Shown: positions 37,064 through 48,645 of the stretch, piece by piece
Layout: each line of letters opens with the position of its first letter
How positions within the stretch are numbered: the first letter of the stretch is position 1
Assembly: GCA_036898135.1 (NCBI GenBank)
Contig: CM072512.1
Location: 20,881,958-20,945,957 of the forward strand
Origin: Oncomelania hupensis
Taxonomy: Eukaryota; Mollusca; Gastropoda; Littorinimorpha; Pomatiopsidae
Length of the DNA stretch: 64,000 bases
Direction: 5' to 3'
Notes under the pieces: model-generated
What the model saw: only the letters and a program-made list of their open reading frames with translations
The model's database searches: none
Told to the model about the DNA's origin: nothing
Translations under genes and position numbers: made by a program

Positions 37064-39627
37064 TCCCTCGGTCTTCCCAAATTCCATTGCAACGCCAGCT
37101 TATCCTTCCTCTTTATTCTTTAAGTCCCGAACGATGTCATTAAAACATACATCAATCTCTTGTATCGTGTCTTTGGCTTGTGTGTTTTGCTTTCAACTGT
37201 ACCATTGTGACAGATTTATATGTAAGGAACCTGAACAGATGAGTATTAACGCACTACTTGGACTGGAGCTGCCTCTTTTGATTGTGTTATTTGTGCACGG
37301 TTAGTTTAAAGGTAATAAATCAAAGTGAACGTTTGTTTTTCAAGTCTTTGGGCATTGTCAGTAATCATGTTCAATCAAGTTCAGGTTACTAGTAGGCTGC
37401 TTCCTATCGTATATCCTGTTAGCATTTGATTACAGAGCTTTATAACGTCCAACACCTGAACCCTCCGGATTCTCCCCCTCTCCCCCCCCCCCCCCCTGCT
37501 AGTTCGTGGATGTGTTTGTGATTCAAAGACTTTACTTGATTAAGAAGGAACGCAGCCCATTGAATGAAAACTCATAAACTTGCTGGTCGTCATGAGGCGA
37601 TGTGACAAAGCTTGGGTGCGTTATCATGGGCAGTGTGTTAAAGGGGTATTGTTAAGGTCCCCTTGTTTTGTTTTGGCAGCATTAGTCGCTGACTGACGTA
37701 CAATGGAGCGTTTGTTTTACTCCCTATACAAATAAAGCGAAATATTTGATAGGCGAGGGTGTTTGGGGTTGGGTTGAGAAAAGAGAGAGGTGTGCTAGGG
37801 GGCGTGTATGTACGAGAGATCAAATATGTATGGCTCATGATGAATGGCACAAACAGAACGTTTTCTATAATATAAAAACCCATTGGGTTCTTTGTTTTAT
37901 TGCTGGGGTGCGACACGGAGGCGGAAAAAAAGTAAAGAGGGTAACTACAGAAAGAGAGATATTGGAGCTTTTGTTTGTAGACAACATCGGACATATGGAA
38001 TGCCCTGGAATAGAAGCATTTTAACGTGTCAGCCTTCAGTTTACCAAGAATAATAATTATCACCTATCACGAACGAACATTGAGATTTAACGTCTACACC
38101 CACCATTGGCGATATGGCAGACGGAACACACCTATCACTATCAGTAAACAGCAATGACAGCCACTGAATAAATCAAAACGGGATTGCTCTAATAGAGCAA
38201 CGTAAAGCCTTAATAGCAGTAGATGGCGAATGCGGTGACTAAGGAAATGCACAGCAGAAAGACACCTGTTTAGTATTGAGCACATCAAGGACAACTGTTC
38301 GGAGAATCTGGACGAGGTGCGGGACCTTAAATAGATGCTGCGCCAACTTAATTAACAGTTGGGGATTGGACTGGGGATCTGAACGGTGCCAAATTAACTG
38401 TGTAGATTTGTTTTAACGCTGAGCAAGGGAGGGAGGAGGGAGCCGAGGATAGACTTACATAAAGCAATACATCATCAAGCAGGCGTCCTTGTGTGGCAAG
38501 GGGACACGACTGTAGACTTCATTGTGCAATGCAGTCGGCAGACAATGAATGAATGATGTCCCCCCGTCGCTGCAGTTGCAACACGGGATTGCCGGCTTTG
38601 TTTAGGCTGAAAAGAATGCGCGGAAGACTCCTTGCAAAGACATTGTGCCTTTGACTATGCTGCCGCGGTTGCAGTTTTGATTTATGTAATAACCACTTGT
38701 TTGATTTATTTGGCGCCCATTGTATGTATTGGCTGAGATTACATGCGGACTTACACCTGTTTCACATTACTGCGCAGGCGGGGTGGTATGATTTGTAGTG
38801 TAGTGTGTTAAGCTAGAAAATGCGCCAAGTATTCTGAACTATAATGAAGAGTGTAAGTTAGCCTTCAGCATAACTTAACACCACTATATACGCCAAATAT
38901 TTCGAACAATTATCACATTGTCTATCAATAATAAATAACCCTTTGCTGAATTTTGTTCTCTCCGTGTTGCGTATCACTAACTACTAGATCAGGCACGCTA
39001 ATGGAAACTTTTTTTTCTTCTCCAGTTTATAGTGTATTCGTTGCTATTCGGTCATTGTATTCTATATTTCTTGATCTGGTTTGTTGTGGGTTTTTTTTTC
39101 TCCCTTATTTCTTGTAATAGTTGAACTGGTCAGAGCAAACGACAGTCAAAATATCATAATCGTACACCTAGTGGGAATATAGAAGTCAGACTATTAGTCG
39201 GTGCTGTATATGCAGCGCTATTAACTTACACGATAGTAGGCTATAGCGTCAGACCACTCTCGACGTGCTTTCCATTCGAAATCACAAATCCATATCGTTG
39301 GCACTTCTATCTGCCTAGATCGTAGTGTTGTCCAAACAACCCTCACCTGAGCCATTAGCGGTTTTAACTGTCAGGAACTTCCACGCTACCTAAAATAACT
39401 GTGAACGTCGGAATGAAGCTACTTGAATCGTCATTATGGTCAAGTGGCTAGCGGTACCAGTCCGCTGATGGACAATTAGTGTTATATCACACTAAACATC
39501 AGAGCCCGGCTTATCATGATAGTAAAAAAAAACTTGTTGGTAATTTAATCTTCGATGCAATCGATGCTGCTTGTACTCTTGGTAGACGCTTTTAGTAAGT
39601 AGTAGGTCGGAGTAACCTAAAGCTGAT

Positions 39628-40274
39628 GCCAGACTTATTCAAGGAATCACGATTTTACTCGAATCATGATTCAGCCATTCAGATAGAAACCTGTTTCAGA
39701 GCGAATCAGAATTACGCTGTTTCACAATCAGCCTTGCCACACTTACACAGACTCACAGAACATCATGAGTCAGAGAAAGTGTGCAAGAGTTGCCATTCCT
39801 GCCTCAAGATGGATTCTAGCAGTGACGAAGAAGCAATTTTAGTTTGTTCTGCAGCGCCTGTTCTATTTCAAGAGAAAAAAAAAACGAAAACGAAAATGGT
39901 GGGTAAAACCGTGGATCGAAAGAAGAAATATTTATGGGGCATAGTACTACCATGGACTTTTGAATGAATTGGAGGAGGAAGAGCTCCAGTTGCCTTCGTT
40001 GCCGCCATATTGGTGCGAGTGTGGTTCCCCTCAGACCTCTCCCCCTACTAATCACCTGATCTAGCTCTTGCTTCCCATTGGCTGACACGGAATGAATGGC
40101 GAATCATGATTGCAGACTTTAGAGCACGTTCTAAATCTGCGAATCAGTACGAATCGCTGCTGAAGCTGATTCTTGTGACTCGCGTTTCGCGGTATGACAC
40201 ACTTGATGCAGGGAGAATCATCGTGATTTTTGATTTGAATTGCAGCGAATCAGTGATTCTGTTTCTAGTCTGGC
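39628..40274. mobile_element. Candidate non-autonomous DNA transposon with inverted ends and GAATCA subterminal repeats
   Basis: The left end GCCAGACT (39628-39635) is matched by AGTCTGGC at the right (40267-40274). Both ends carry clusters of GAATCA-x-GATT motifs: left at 39645-39672 and 39702; right at 40103-40113, 40140-40155, 40212-40230 and 40247-40258, largely in inverted orientation. The interior has no recognisable protein. No convincing target-site duplication was found, so the superfamily is unassigned. Confidence 0.5.
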
Positions 40275-40739
40275 ATAGCCTTAACACGTAGGCTATCATG
40301 TTTCGAGTGGTTGTGTAAGAGCTATTGTGTCTTACACAGAAATTGTCGTCTCTCCGAGTATGTTGATTACAGATAGCCGTGCTTTTTAGTCTTAAACACC
40401 ATCGAGTTAGTATTTCGCTTCTCTAAAACTCTGCTAGTTGGATATTGTACCTATGTAATGTTCTATAGATAGTACACGTGAAGATTGTATCGTAACTGTG
40501 TATCGTAACTGATCAGTCCTTTGCCGTAAAACTCCGGCCAGTAGGCCTACAAGGAGTGGAGAGCTGGATGGATTATACAGAGGAAGGGGTCTATTTGTAA
40601 TAGGCCTTACTTGTTCTTATGTGACTCGTGTCATCACGAGCTAGGTTGGGGATCAGGCCACATTGACCGTGCGATAATGGTCATTTTCTTTCTTATATGA
40701 AGTATTAAATATAAAGCCTTCAGTATTTGAAGTAATATC

Positions 40740-41215
40740 TTTATTAGAAAAGAATAAAATATTCTAATTTACCTAGCAATGGAAAGAATGAAAAATTTTC
40801 TTGTCCAAGACATTTGTGTAGAATAATTAATAAACTAAGAGTAAATTCATGGAACTCCCAAGTTTTCAAAAGATGTAGTTTGTGCTTGTTTACAACCAAT
40901 ATCTGCTAAACATCTGTTATATGAATGTCCTATTTTGGTTATGTTATATAAAGAAAAGAATCTCGATGTAAATAGTCAAGAATCAATTGACATTTTGTGG
41001 CATAGTCCAGCAATGATAGATATTGCCCGAATAATTTAGAAGTCTGCAGTTGGTAAACTTTTGTAGTACTGTTAGATATTTTGTATGATTATAGTTCAAC
41101 TTTAAATTGTTACAGTATATGTCTGTGTACATGCGTGAGAATGACTGTATGGTCTAAAATCACATATGTGAAAAGACGTTAAAATAAATTATTGAATTGA
41201 ATTGAATTGATATGA
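40740..41215 (+). pseudogene. Non-LTR retrotransposon (LINE) C-terminal remnant with 3' tail
   Basis: The frame around 40860-41037 reads CACLQPISAKHLLYECPIL, then NLDVNSQESIDILW, then an in-frame stop at 41037. The C-x-C-x8-H-x4-C pattern is the cysteine-histidine motif found near the C-terminus of many non-LTR reverse transcriptases. A further fragment (NKLRVNSWNSQ) lies in another frame just upstream, so the copy is frameshifted. The element ends with the family T 3' motif (41152-41194) and an (AATTG)n tail (41195-41211). Confidence 0.6.
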
Positions 41216-44200
41216 AGTATTAGTGCAGTAGGCTATTTAGGTATTGAAATAAATACTGTAGACGCTGGATCTCAATTATGCTATTAATTATGATTATATG
41301 AATTGAAGAAAGTTTTAATGGAGCATCCAGGAGCCGTGATAGTCCGATGCAAGTAAAGAGCTACATCTTGGGGTGGTGAGGTTGTGTCTCAATTAGACGC
41401 AGTCATTACTTGAATAGAGTCGCCTCCTTACTCTTGTGTTAGTTTCTGCCATGAAGTATCGTAGATCTTCTGTCTGCAGTTTTTCTTTAGTATCTTTGGC
41501 ACACCCTTTTAATCAGTATTTCCTGTGCTCCTTTAGTCTCATTTTTTTGTCTCTACTGCACCCTCATCCTCATCCTCATCCTCATCCATTTCCCTCCTCT
41601 TCCAAACACTCGCACGCACACACACCGCTTCTCCCCGTCTCCCTCCTCTCTTTATGACTTCGGTTATTATATCACAGCCTGGCAATCATGCAAAGCGAAT
41701 CTAGCAGTCACATCATTTACAGTGACACCCCAGGAATCCCAGCTTGGGTCGTATTATGTCTCTGAGATATTGGCACTAGGGGAACTTCAGCAGCCCGGAT
41801 TCTCAACAGCAATAATTACTTTACTTGGATAGCATCTTTAAGCAGGTAGACGGCCAGCGCTTTTAATATAAACATCGTAGTTTGGCTAAACGGGTTTATT
41901 TTAACATTTTATAGTATTGCTATACTTGTGTTATATGCTTGGGGTTAAGTTTTTAGGGTTCCATACAGAGTATCATCAAACCTTGCAAACCTCACTTCTC
42001 CTCACTTCTTCTCTTCAAGTTTGAGTGTCTCATCGCTTCTTCATTCGAGGATGAGTGTTTGTTCACTTCATCTGTTGTCGATGAGCATCTCCTCAGTTCT
42101 TTTGTTCTAATGTCTCCTCACATTCTTCAACACGTATGCATGCTCTGCTGGTCTCAGGATCTCTGGTGTTTTGTACCTGTTCCCGCTGCCAAAAAGGGAG
42201 GTTCTATGGCATCTGTGACATTATCTCACAGGTAGGAACCCCCTTGGCAACCGGCGTAATGGAGGGATAAATGTTGCGTTGGGAGAGTGTTTCCTTTTAA
42301 TACCAAAGCATGCGCACACCATGCATTGGGAGACAAGATCGTATGTGTAAAAAGAAGAAGAGAAAAAGGAAAGCAATGGTAGAATAAAATAAAGATAGAA
42401 CAGGTGGAAGGGAAAAAAAGAAAGAAGGAGAAAAAGAAAAGAAAAATTTATTATCGAATCGTACATTTCTTACATGCCTCTACTTGTTTTTCTTCTTTTT
42501 CGGTTATTTTTTCCAACCTTCTGTAAGCTTGAGGGATTGATGCTAGAACAATTTGTAGTTTTAAAAAAGTTATTAATTAATTTATTTATTTGTAAATGTA
42601 TGTTTTCTTTACTTATAATTTATATACCTTGTATATCCAGTTTTGCAACCCTGGAAATTAAATGTCATCATAAAGTATGCTCATTTGCATTACAACGAAA
42701 ATAAAAGACAACATCGTTGCAGATTGATTGGTTTCTGGCCACAAAGAGCTGGGTCAAGAGCTTTATTTTGTAGTTATTATAATCTTTGTGCAGTAAAATC
42801 ATGAGTTTACCAAAGTGTCAAGTTATACTCGGTGCCAAAAGGCCGGCATGAGCAGATTCATTCGCTAAAGCTTTTAAATGTAGCATGCAGCAGTTGGGCT
42901 GCACCCCTACGGACCGTGACACTGATACCTCGTGTTAACGTCACGGTTTTAGGGATTTTAATGACCTAATCACCTCCGCGTGACCATCTAATCTCTCACT
43001 CTGGGTATCTGAGACTGCGAAGACACACGCCTGCTTGATTGAGCTTTGACATTAGATAACAAATAACATTTTATTTAGATTAGCCTAATTACCCAAACTG
43101 AGTATTATGCCTCAGATACTTACATGTATGTTCATAGTCACTTTAACCTAATGACAGAATGAACAAGATGCATAACAAAGTGTCAAAAGCTCTACCATTC
43201 ATACCATTGAAACGATGGCGTGGGACTTTGCAGTATCAAACACTCCGTGTGAACACGATGCAAATGAAAATGCCAGAACCATTCGGGAACTGCGGTAGAG
43301 GCGCCTCTTATTATTTGTGTCACATTCAGGATGATGCAACGTCTTGAAGGGCGATCTTCGATATTCCCATTTTCTAGTCTTCCTCTGTTCTGTCTGCTGG
43401 TGCTCGCCATCTAATCATTTAAATTTAAAAGGATCCAGAAGGATGTATTGTTCGGATATTTGTATCGTTGCGGTAAGGGTATGTTTTAGAAGGTCTGTCG
43501 TGCTGTCTCTGTGTACATTTCTTGATGTCGTTTTCTTGTAGTGCAGATTTAGTTGTCCTTTCCCAATTTTTCCCCGTCTTCTTCTTTTTATCTCATGCAT
43601 TCTCTCCTTCTCTCCTCATTCTACTATTTTTTTTTGGTTCTCTCTTCTTGTCCTTGTTCCTCCTTCTCTCTTTCTGTCTTTCTGTCTATTAAATAAAACA
43701 AGCCGCAGTATTTCCATGGCCCCTATTGTCTCAACGTGGCACTAATTGTGAAAAGGACAAATTAGACTGGGAAGGGGGATGGGGGACGGTGAAGTTGTAC
43801 ACTGCACCGTCTTAATAAGGAGCCATGGGACCTAGGCTTCTCTCAGCAGACAGTCCCAGGGGAAAGGGACGAGTGGGGTTGAAAGGGAGGGAGGATGGAA
43901 GAGAGTGAGAAGGGAAAAAGTCTGTTTTATGTTCAGCGGGCGAGGGTGATGGGTAGGCTAGGGGACACAAGAAAAATGGAGTCATTATGGTTTTTAGGTG
44001 AAATTTTTAATGTAGATCTACCTTCTTGAGGTTTCCTTTCAGAAAGTCGTCAGCATGGTTTGATAACGTATAGATCTATTGTAGGGCGACTACTTACTAG
44101 ACAAACAACAATTTTCTTTGCCCGTTGAGATAATTATTTTAACGCAGATAGTGCTTTAAATCTGTATGATCATGTTGCAGTTGAAAAAGAGCAGTTTTGG

Positions 44201-44595
44201 GGAGAAAATCAAGAAAGATGGGTTGGGATGATTTGGTTTTAGTCTTCTTGCATTGCAGTCCCGACTAGATCAAACGGAGTATCAAACGTTTAATATCAAG
44301 TTCACAAGGCATTGTCTGATAGTCTGTGGGAGTGAAAAGAGGATGTCTTTAAGACTAAAGATCTCAGTTCCCTTAGCTTCCCCCAGCACTCTCGGTCTTC
44401 ATTTCTGTAATTGGCGGCGACAGTGCTGCTGCATCTTTTCTGCTTCCTTCATTCTCCAGATGAAGTCACCGTAGTCACTTCATCTCTGGGGACCTCGCCA
44501 GACGTGACTTAGGCTGTAGAAGGTGTTGGCGTGGGGATAATGATGATTGTGGTGATGGTGGTGATGATGATGATGATTGCGCTGCAGATTGGTGC

Positions 44596-44596
<1 letters not shown>

Positions 44597-44635
<39 letters not shown>

Positions 44636-44670
44636 TGTGTGTGTGTGTGTGTGCGTGTGTGTTTGTGTGT
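44597..44670. repeat. (GA)n joined to (GT)n microsatellite
   Basis: GA units at 44597-44634 switch to GT units to about 44670. Confidence 0.93.
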
Positions 44671-45107
44671 GTTTCTGTGCATGAGAGGGAGAGAATTAGG
44701 GAAAGAACGAACGTCGTTTCAGTTTTCTCAAGGACACCGAATTTCATTGACACTTTGACAGTTCGTTTAAGAGAACTCTCTCGTGCGTTCATTCCTTCTT
44801 TCCAGACTAATTCTCCACTTTCTCACGTTGTTTATGTCATTCATTCCTTCATTTCCTCTCTTCTTTATTGTGTTTCTCTTCTCATTTTAATTTTTTTAAA
44901 ACACATTTTTTTTAATGTTTATTTTGTCTATAATTTCTATTCTGTTTTCTCTCTTTTTTGTCTGCCTTTTTTTTTTCAACTTTGTTGTGACTATTTCACT
45001 CCAAGTTTTAACGACTCTACTCTCATTTTATATGTCTGTATTTCCATGAAGTTATTTTTCTTCTGTTAGTAGCATCGTTTAAAAAAAATTACAACTTTTT
45101 TCATCAG

Positions 45108-45197
45108 CTCCACGTCCAAATCCATGTTTGCCATTTTCAGAACGAAGGGACTTAACCCCCAAGATTCCAGCGGCAAAAGATAGAAAAGAGGCAGAGG
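45108..45197 (+). CDS. unc5: Candidate UNC5 extracellular linker exon between TSP1-2 and the membrane
   Basis: This exon is inferred from splice sites and phase, not homology. A pyrimidine-rich acceptor, CTTTTTTCATCAG, ends at 45107 and a strong donor, GAGG|GTAAGA, follows 45197. The 90-base interval is a multiple of three and open in the phase required by the preceding exon (phase 1). It encodes about 30 residues starting APRPNPCLPFSERR and ending in a Lys/Glu-rich tail (KDRKEAEG). The composition suits a flexible stalk. A second in-phase acceptor, CCATTTTCAG, ends at 45140 and would shorten the exon by 33 bases without changing the frame. UNC5 linkers between TSP1-2 and the TM segment are variable, so homology gives little help. 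A 90-base window stays open by chance roughly a quarter of the time, so this remains a candidate. Confidence 0.5.
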
Positions 45198-46546
45198 GTA
45201 AGATACAGAAAACGGTGTGACTAGGAAACGTCTTTGTTTCTCTCCCCTTGTTGTGGTCTTGCTGCCCAGTTCGTTATAGTTTATAGCGTTGACTTTTTAG
45301 TATTAGAAATGTGAAGATTTGTTTTGGTAAAAATTTTAATTTAATTTGTGTACTACCCCGTTCCAACTGATGTGTTTTACTTGATCTTATTAGTTTATGA
45401 TTTTTTCGGACACATTGTTCCCTCTTCTGTTCCATGTCTCTTTTCTCTTACATGTTTTGTTGCTGTCTTCCTTTCCTCATGTGTTTCCTTTATGTTTGAT
45501 TGAGTGTTGGTGATTTTTTTTTTTGCAGGCGATTTTATTATTTTTTTATTTTGTGTTGTAGTCAAGTAGTTGTTGTTTTCTTTCACATCCCCGTTTCTTT
45601 TTAATAAAGTGTGATGACATTTTCTGCTTCTCCAAATGTTGGTTTCTTTTTTTTAAAGTTACTTTCAAAAGTGGCTTCTTTTTCTGTTTCATCGAGTGTT
45701 GTTTCCTGTTTTGCCAGTTAATATGTTTATAAACTATTCACACTGAACGTTACAGTTGTTGTTGTAATTTTTAATCGTCTATGTCATAATGTGTCAGTGT
45801 TACATTGTATGGCTTTGGAAGGAAATGTGAGCCCTAATTATTTAGGCCATAATGTATTATATTACTTACACATTAAATATTTCTTTTTTTTTTCTTCTGA
45901 TAAACCGTGGTTATCTACTGTCGATAATTGAGAAGTTAGGTTGTTTGTCTTTGGTTCATTGCCTTTTCGATTTACGTGTTTTGAATGCATTTTGCATGAT
46001 GAGGTCGGATATGCGATGCATGCAGCATGTATTTTTTTCAGGACGTTATGATAGATGAGATGTTCGGGCAATAAAATTAATAAAACTTTTAACTCTTCTT
46101 ACTTGCTATATTTGAAGTGGGATTACGGTTTTATTTGGGTAAAGGCGTTAAAGGGGTGAAAAATTCCCTTTGAATTTCATTTTGTTAATTGCAGAGATAA
46201 GAGTATCTGGTCATAGTTAATTTTTTTGACAAACACGAGTGCAACACTATGAATGTGTATGTTTTTCTTTCATTTCTGTATCAACTCCACACGTTTTATG
46301 TTGGCACTTCAGTACGTCAAAATATTCGAATTGTCAATGTAATAGTATCCTTGTCAAAAGACTACCTGTCCCGTTCTGAAGTTGTTACTGCACGTTTTCA
46401 AGAATATAGTCCTACATTAACAGTTCAGATCTTAAGCTATCTGTCCAGTTCTTGGACCTTTAGGTGTTATTTGCACGTTTTCAGCAAATATAGTCCTCCT
46501 ACCTGTCCATTTCTGAAACTTGAAGTTGTTGCTGCACCTTTTTCAG
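45198..46546 (+). other. Putative intron between the two larger linker mini-exons
   Basis: Exists only if both flanking candidate exons are real. It is T-rich AT-rich DNA with the start of the 46366-46560 tandem repeat at its 3' end. Nothing else is recognisable. Confidence 0.4.
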
Positions 46547-46560
46547 AGTCCCAATCTATG
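46366..46560. repeat. Three imperfect tandem units of about 60-75 bp spanning a splice acceptor
   Basis: Each unit starts CTA(C/T)CTGTCC, contains TTCTG or TTCTTGG and a GTT(A/G)(C/T)TGCAC-like block, and ends CAC(G/C)TTTTTC-A-G. Unit starts are near 46366, 46438 and 46499. The 3' end of the third unit supplies the acceptor of the 42-base candidate exon. Confidence 0.7.
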
Positions 46561-46588
46561 AAACCCGAAGTGACCATGTCAGAAAAAG
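46547..46588 (+). CDS. unc5: Candidate UNC5 linker mini-exon (42 bases)
   Basis: The acceptor CACCTTTTTCAG ends at 46546 and the donor AAAAG|GTTAGT follows 46588. The 42-base interval is a multiple of three and open in phase 1, reading ESQSMKPEVTMSEKG once the upstream G is joined. This would add 14 polar residues to the receptor stalk. The acceptor lies at the end of the third unit of an imperfect tandem repeat (46366-46560), in which the first two units carry related TTTTCAAG and TTTTCAG sequences. The exon may therefore have arisen, or been copied, with the repeat. The support is splice-site quality and frame only; transcript data would settle it. Confidence 0.38.
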
Positions 46589-46802
46589 GTTAGTTGTTCG
46601 TTTTCTGCTGTCTTCAGTGTGGCACGCGCTTCTCACCCATTAAAACACAACTTATTCTAGCTAAGCGTGTTTTCTAATGTCCCCAATGAACAACCAGCAC
46701 TGTTGCTTAGATTGTGTCAAAGGCAAGCTTTATTCGTCGTTAACTCTTGCTTTCTTTAAGGGCGCCCGTAACGTGTGCTGAACGTTGTTTTTATTTTCGT
46801 AG

Positions 46803-46817
46803 ATGCTAGAACTGATG
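46803..46817 (+). CDS. unc5: Possible UNC5 linker micro-exon (15 bases)
   Basis: A long pyrimidine run and acceptor (GTTTTTATTTTCGTAG, ending 46802) is followed 15 bases later by GATG|GTAAAG. The interval is a multiple of three and reads DARTDG in the required phase 1. It lies only 214 bases downstream of the 42-base candidate exon. Such a short interval can be open by chance, so confidence is low. It is listed because it continues the phase-1 series and because its acceptor is good. Confidence 0.2.
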
Positions 46818-47731
46818 GTAAAGGAATGAAATACACTAAACAGTATATATTTAGCTGGGTCGGGGATAATGAATACCAGTTTGAAGATTTGAATAACGTT
46901 TGGAACTCTTGCTGTTCTGTTAATACATGGTTGACTGTAATGATGTCTTCCAATTTTGGTCTCCGATCGCTGTGCTTCTTTTCTGATCAATGTGTTTGGC
47001 GTCATCGTTCAATTGTAATGTAGATATTTACGTTTACACTATTTCACTCCTTGACTCCGGACTAAACATAAACTCCGGAAGAAGCATTGCAGCTTGTTGT
47101 ACTTTGCGAGTATAATAGCAAATTATTCAAGTCTTCCAGTATAATGAATCTAACCCTTCGGGAATGGGACTGAATTGTGCATAATGTTATAAATTGATTG
47201 CGCGTAATGATGGAACGATTGACTCTCTGCATGTCTTGGAATGCAGAACGCATTATTGTGCCCGTGTGAAATGTAAATTTGCACTGTGCCTGTGGCCTTC
47301 AAACCTGCATTGTGCCTAATGGTTGAATATTGACGTTTGTAATGGATGACTAATCAATCTTGGAATTTCTAAATACAGAAAAACTTGGATTTGAGAATTC
47401 AGATCTGAAATTAATCGCTACCGCCAGTGTCGTGCATTATGTATTGCTTTGCGATGTCCGTGTACATCTCTTCTTTGTCTTCTCTGGTGTTTATATCTTG
47501 CATCTTGTTATGACCACTTTGTATTATGTATTGTCTAATAATGGTCCATTGCCTATCGCTTGTTGTCATTGCAAAAGTATTTATTTCTGATCACGTTTTT
47601 TTTTTCAAACGCAATTTGAGTGAGAATTAATTATAAAGGGCTGGGTGAAGTGAGAGAAGAAGATGGACTACAAGGAGGAAAAAAGAAATAAGAACAGAAG
47701 TGAATCGTGGGCATGGGATGGAAGGGACGTG

Positions 47732-47955
47732 ATGTTTTGGTGGTGGAAGTTGACTAAAAATTGGGGGTGGGGATGGTAACAGAAATTTTTAAAAAACTGA
47801 TGAGATGTAGTAAAGAATTGAATAAGGCAAAAAAAAGGGGGGCGTGATTTTTTGGTGTTGGAAGTTAACTAAAAATTGGGGAGGGGTGGTTAACAGAATA
47901 AAACAAACAAAAAAAACCACGATGAGTTGTAGTAAAGAATTGAGTAAGGCAAAAT
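47732..47955. repeat. Two tandem units of about 110 bp
   Basis: TTTTGGTGGTGGAAGTTGAC... and TTTTGGTGTTGGAAGTTAAC... begin the units. Both continue TAAAAATTGGGG, GGTAACAGAA or GGTTAACAGAA, then GATGAG(A/T)TGTAGTAAAGA and AAGGCAAAA. Confidence 0.8.
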
Positions 47956-48594
47956 GAACACTTACTAAACACAAAGAAAGAAAGAAACAAAATGGAAAGA
48001 TAATTGCGCAGATTTCAAAAGAAAAAAGTGTGCCGTGAGACTGGCAAGAGTTGCAGAAAGATGGTCGGTGCTGATAATAACGGTGAGTGACTGCTCGCTT
48101 GCTAAGTAACTTCGTCGCTGTCATTCTAGCACCAGTTCTGCGGCCGTATACCCCCCCCCCCCACCCTCCCTCTCCATCTATCCCCCTATGCCCATCGGCG
48201 CCTTCTACAACATCTGTTGTGCAATTTCTTCACTTACACGTTTTGGAGAAGTCACTCGCTATCGAAATCTCTTGTCTTGAAACAAAAATTTTAGTACCAG
48301 TTTTAAGGTAGCTGACATTAGTCCTGCTCGCCCCAAACCTCCTCTTGCCCTGCCCCCTTCTACATACACGAACCCCAGCTTGCTCACCTTCTCACTTTTA
48401 TTAAACACCACCCTCCACCTCTCGAACCCTAGGTATCGTTTTCTCCACACACAAAAATAAGTACTAGAATTTCGTGCAGGATATATAGCATTGGTTTTAC
48501 GAGGAAACATTCATCGGTCATTGTGCTATACATTTCCTAATTTATTCTTTAGAAATCAGAAACAAAATGCACAAAAAACACCAAGAAAAATATA

Positions 48595-48645
48595 AAATCA
48601 AAGACTTTCGGGCTACGCCCTTCTTTAGTGATGAAAAATAAATAA
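48595..48645 (-). mobile_element. Possible Penelope-like element terminus (hairpin with GAAA)
   Basis: On the minus strand: CACTAAAGAA, then stem GGGC, loop GTA, stem GCCC, then GAAAGTCTTTG (plus-strand stem-loop at 48610-48620). This resembles the CTGAAGAAGGGC-loop-GCCCGAAA signature at the ends of many Penelope-like retroelements, related to the hammerhead ribozyme core. No reverse transcriptase was found nearby, so this is a motif-level call. Confidence 0.35.

Larger units (their letters stand above)
36159..45107 (+). other. Intron after the second TSP1 exon
   Basis: A 8.95-kb intron. It holds CT-rich runs (36998-37063), a C-run (37482-37496), a candidate inverted-repeat transposon (39628-40274), a LINE remnant (40740-41215) and a GA/GT microsatellite (44597-44670). 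The stretches 37520-39600 and 41220-44500 show no recognisable gene or element beyond short pyrimidine repeats. Confidence 0.75.

Noticed and set aside
47379..47430. A further linker exon after AAATACAG at 47378
   Set aside because: The frame is open in phase 1 but the acceptor lacks a pyrimidine tract and no good donor follows in phase.
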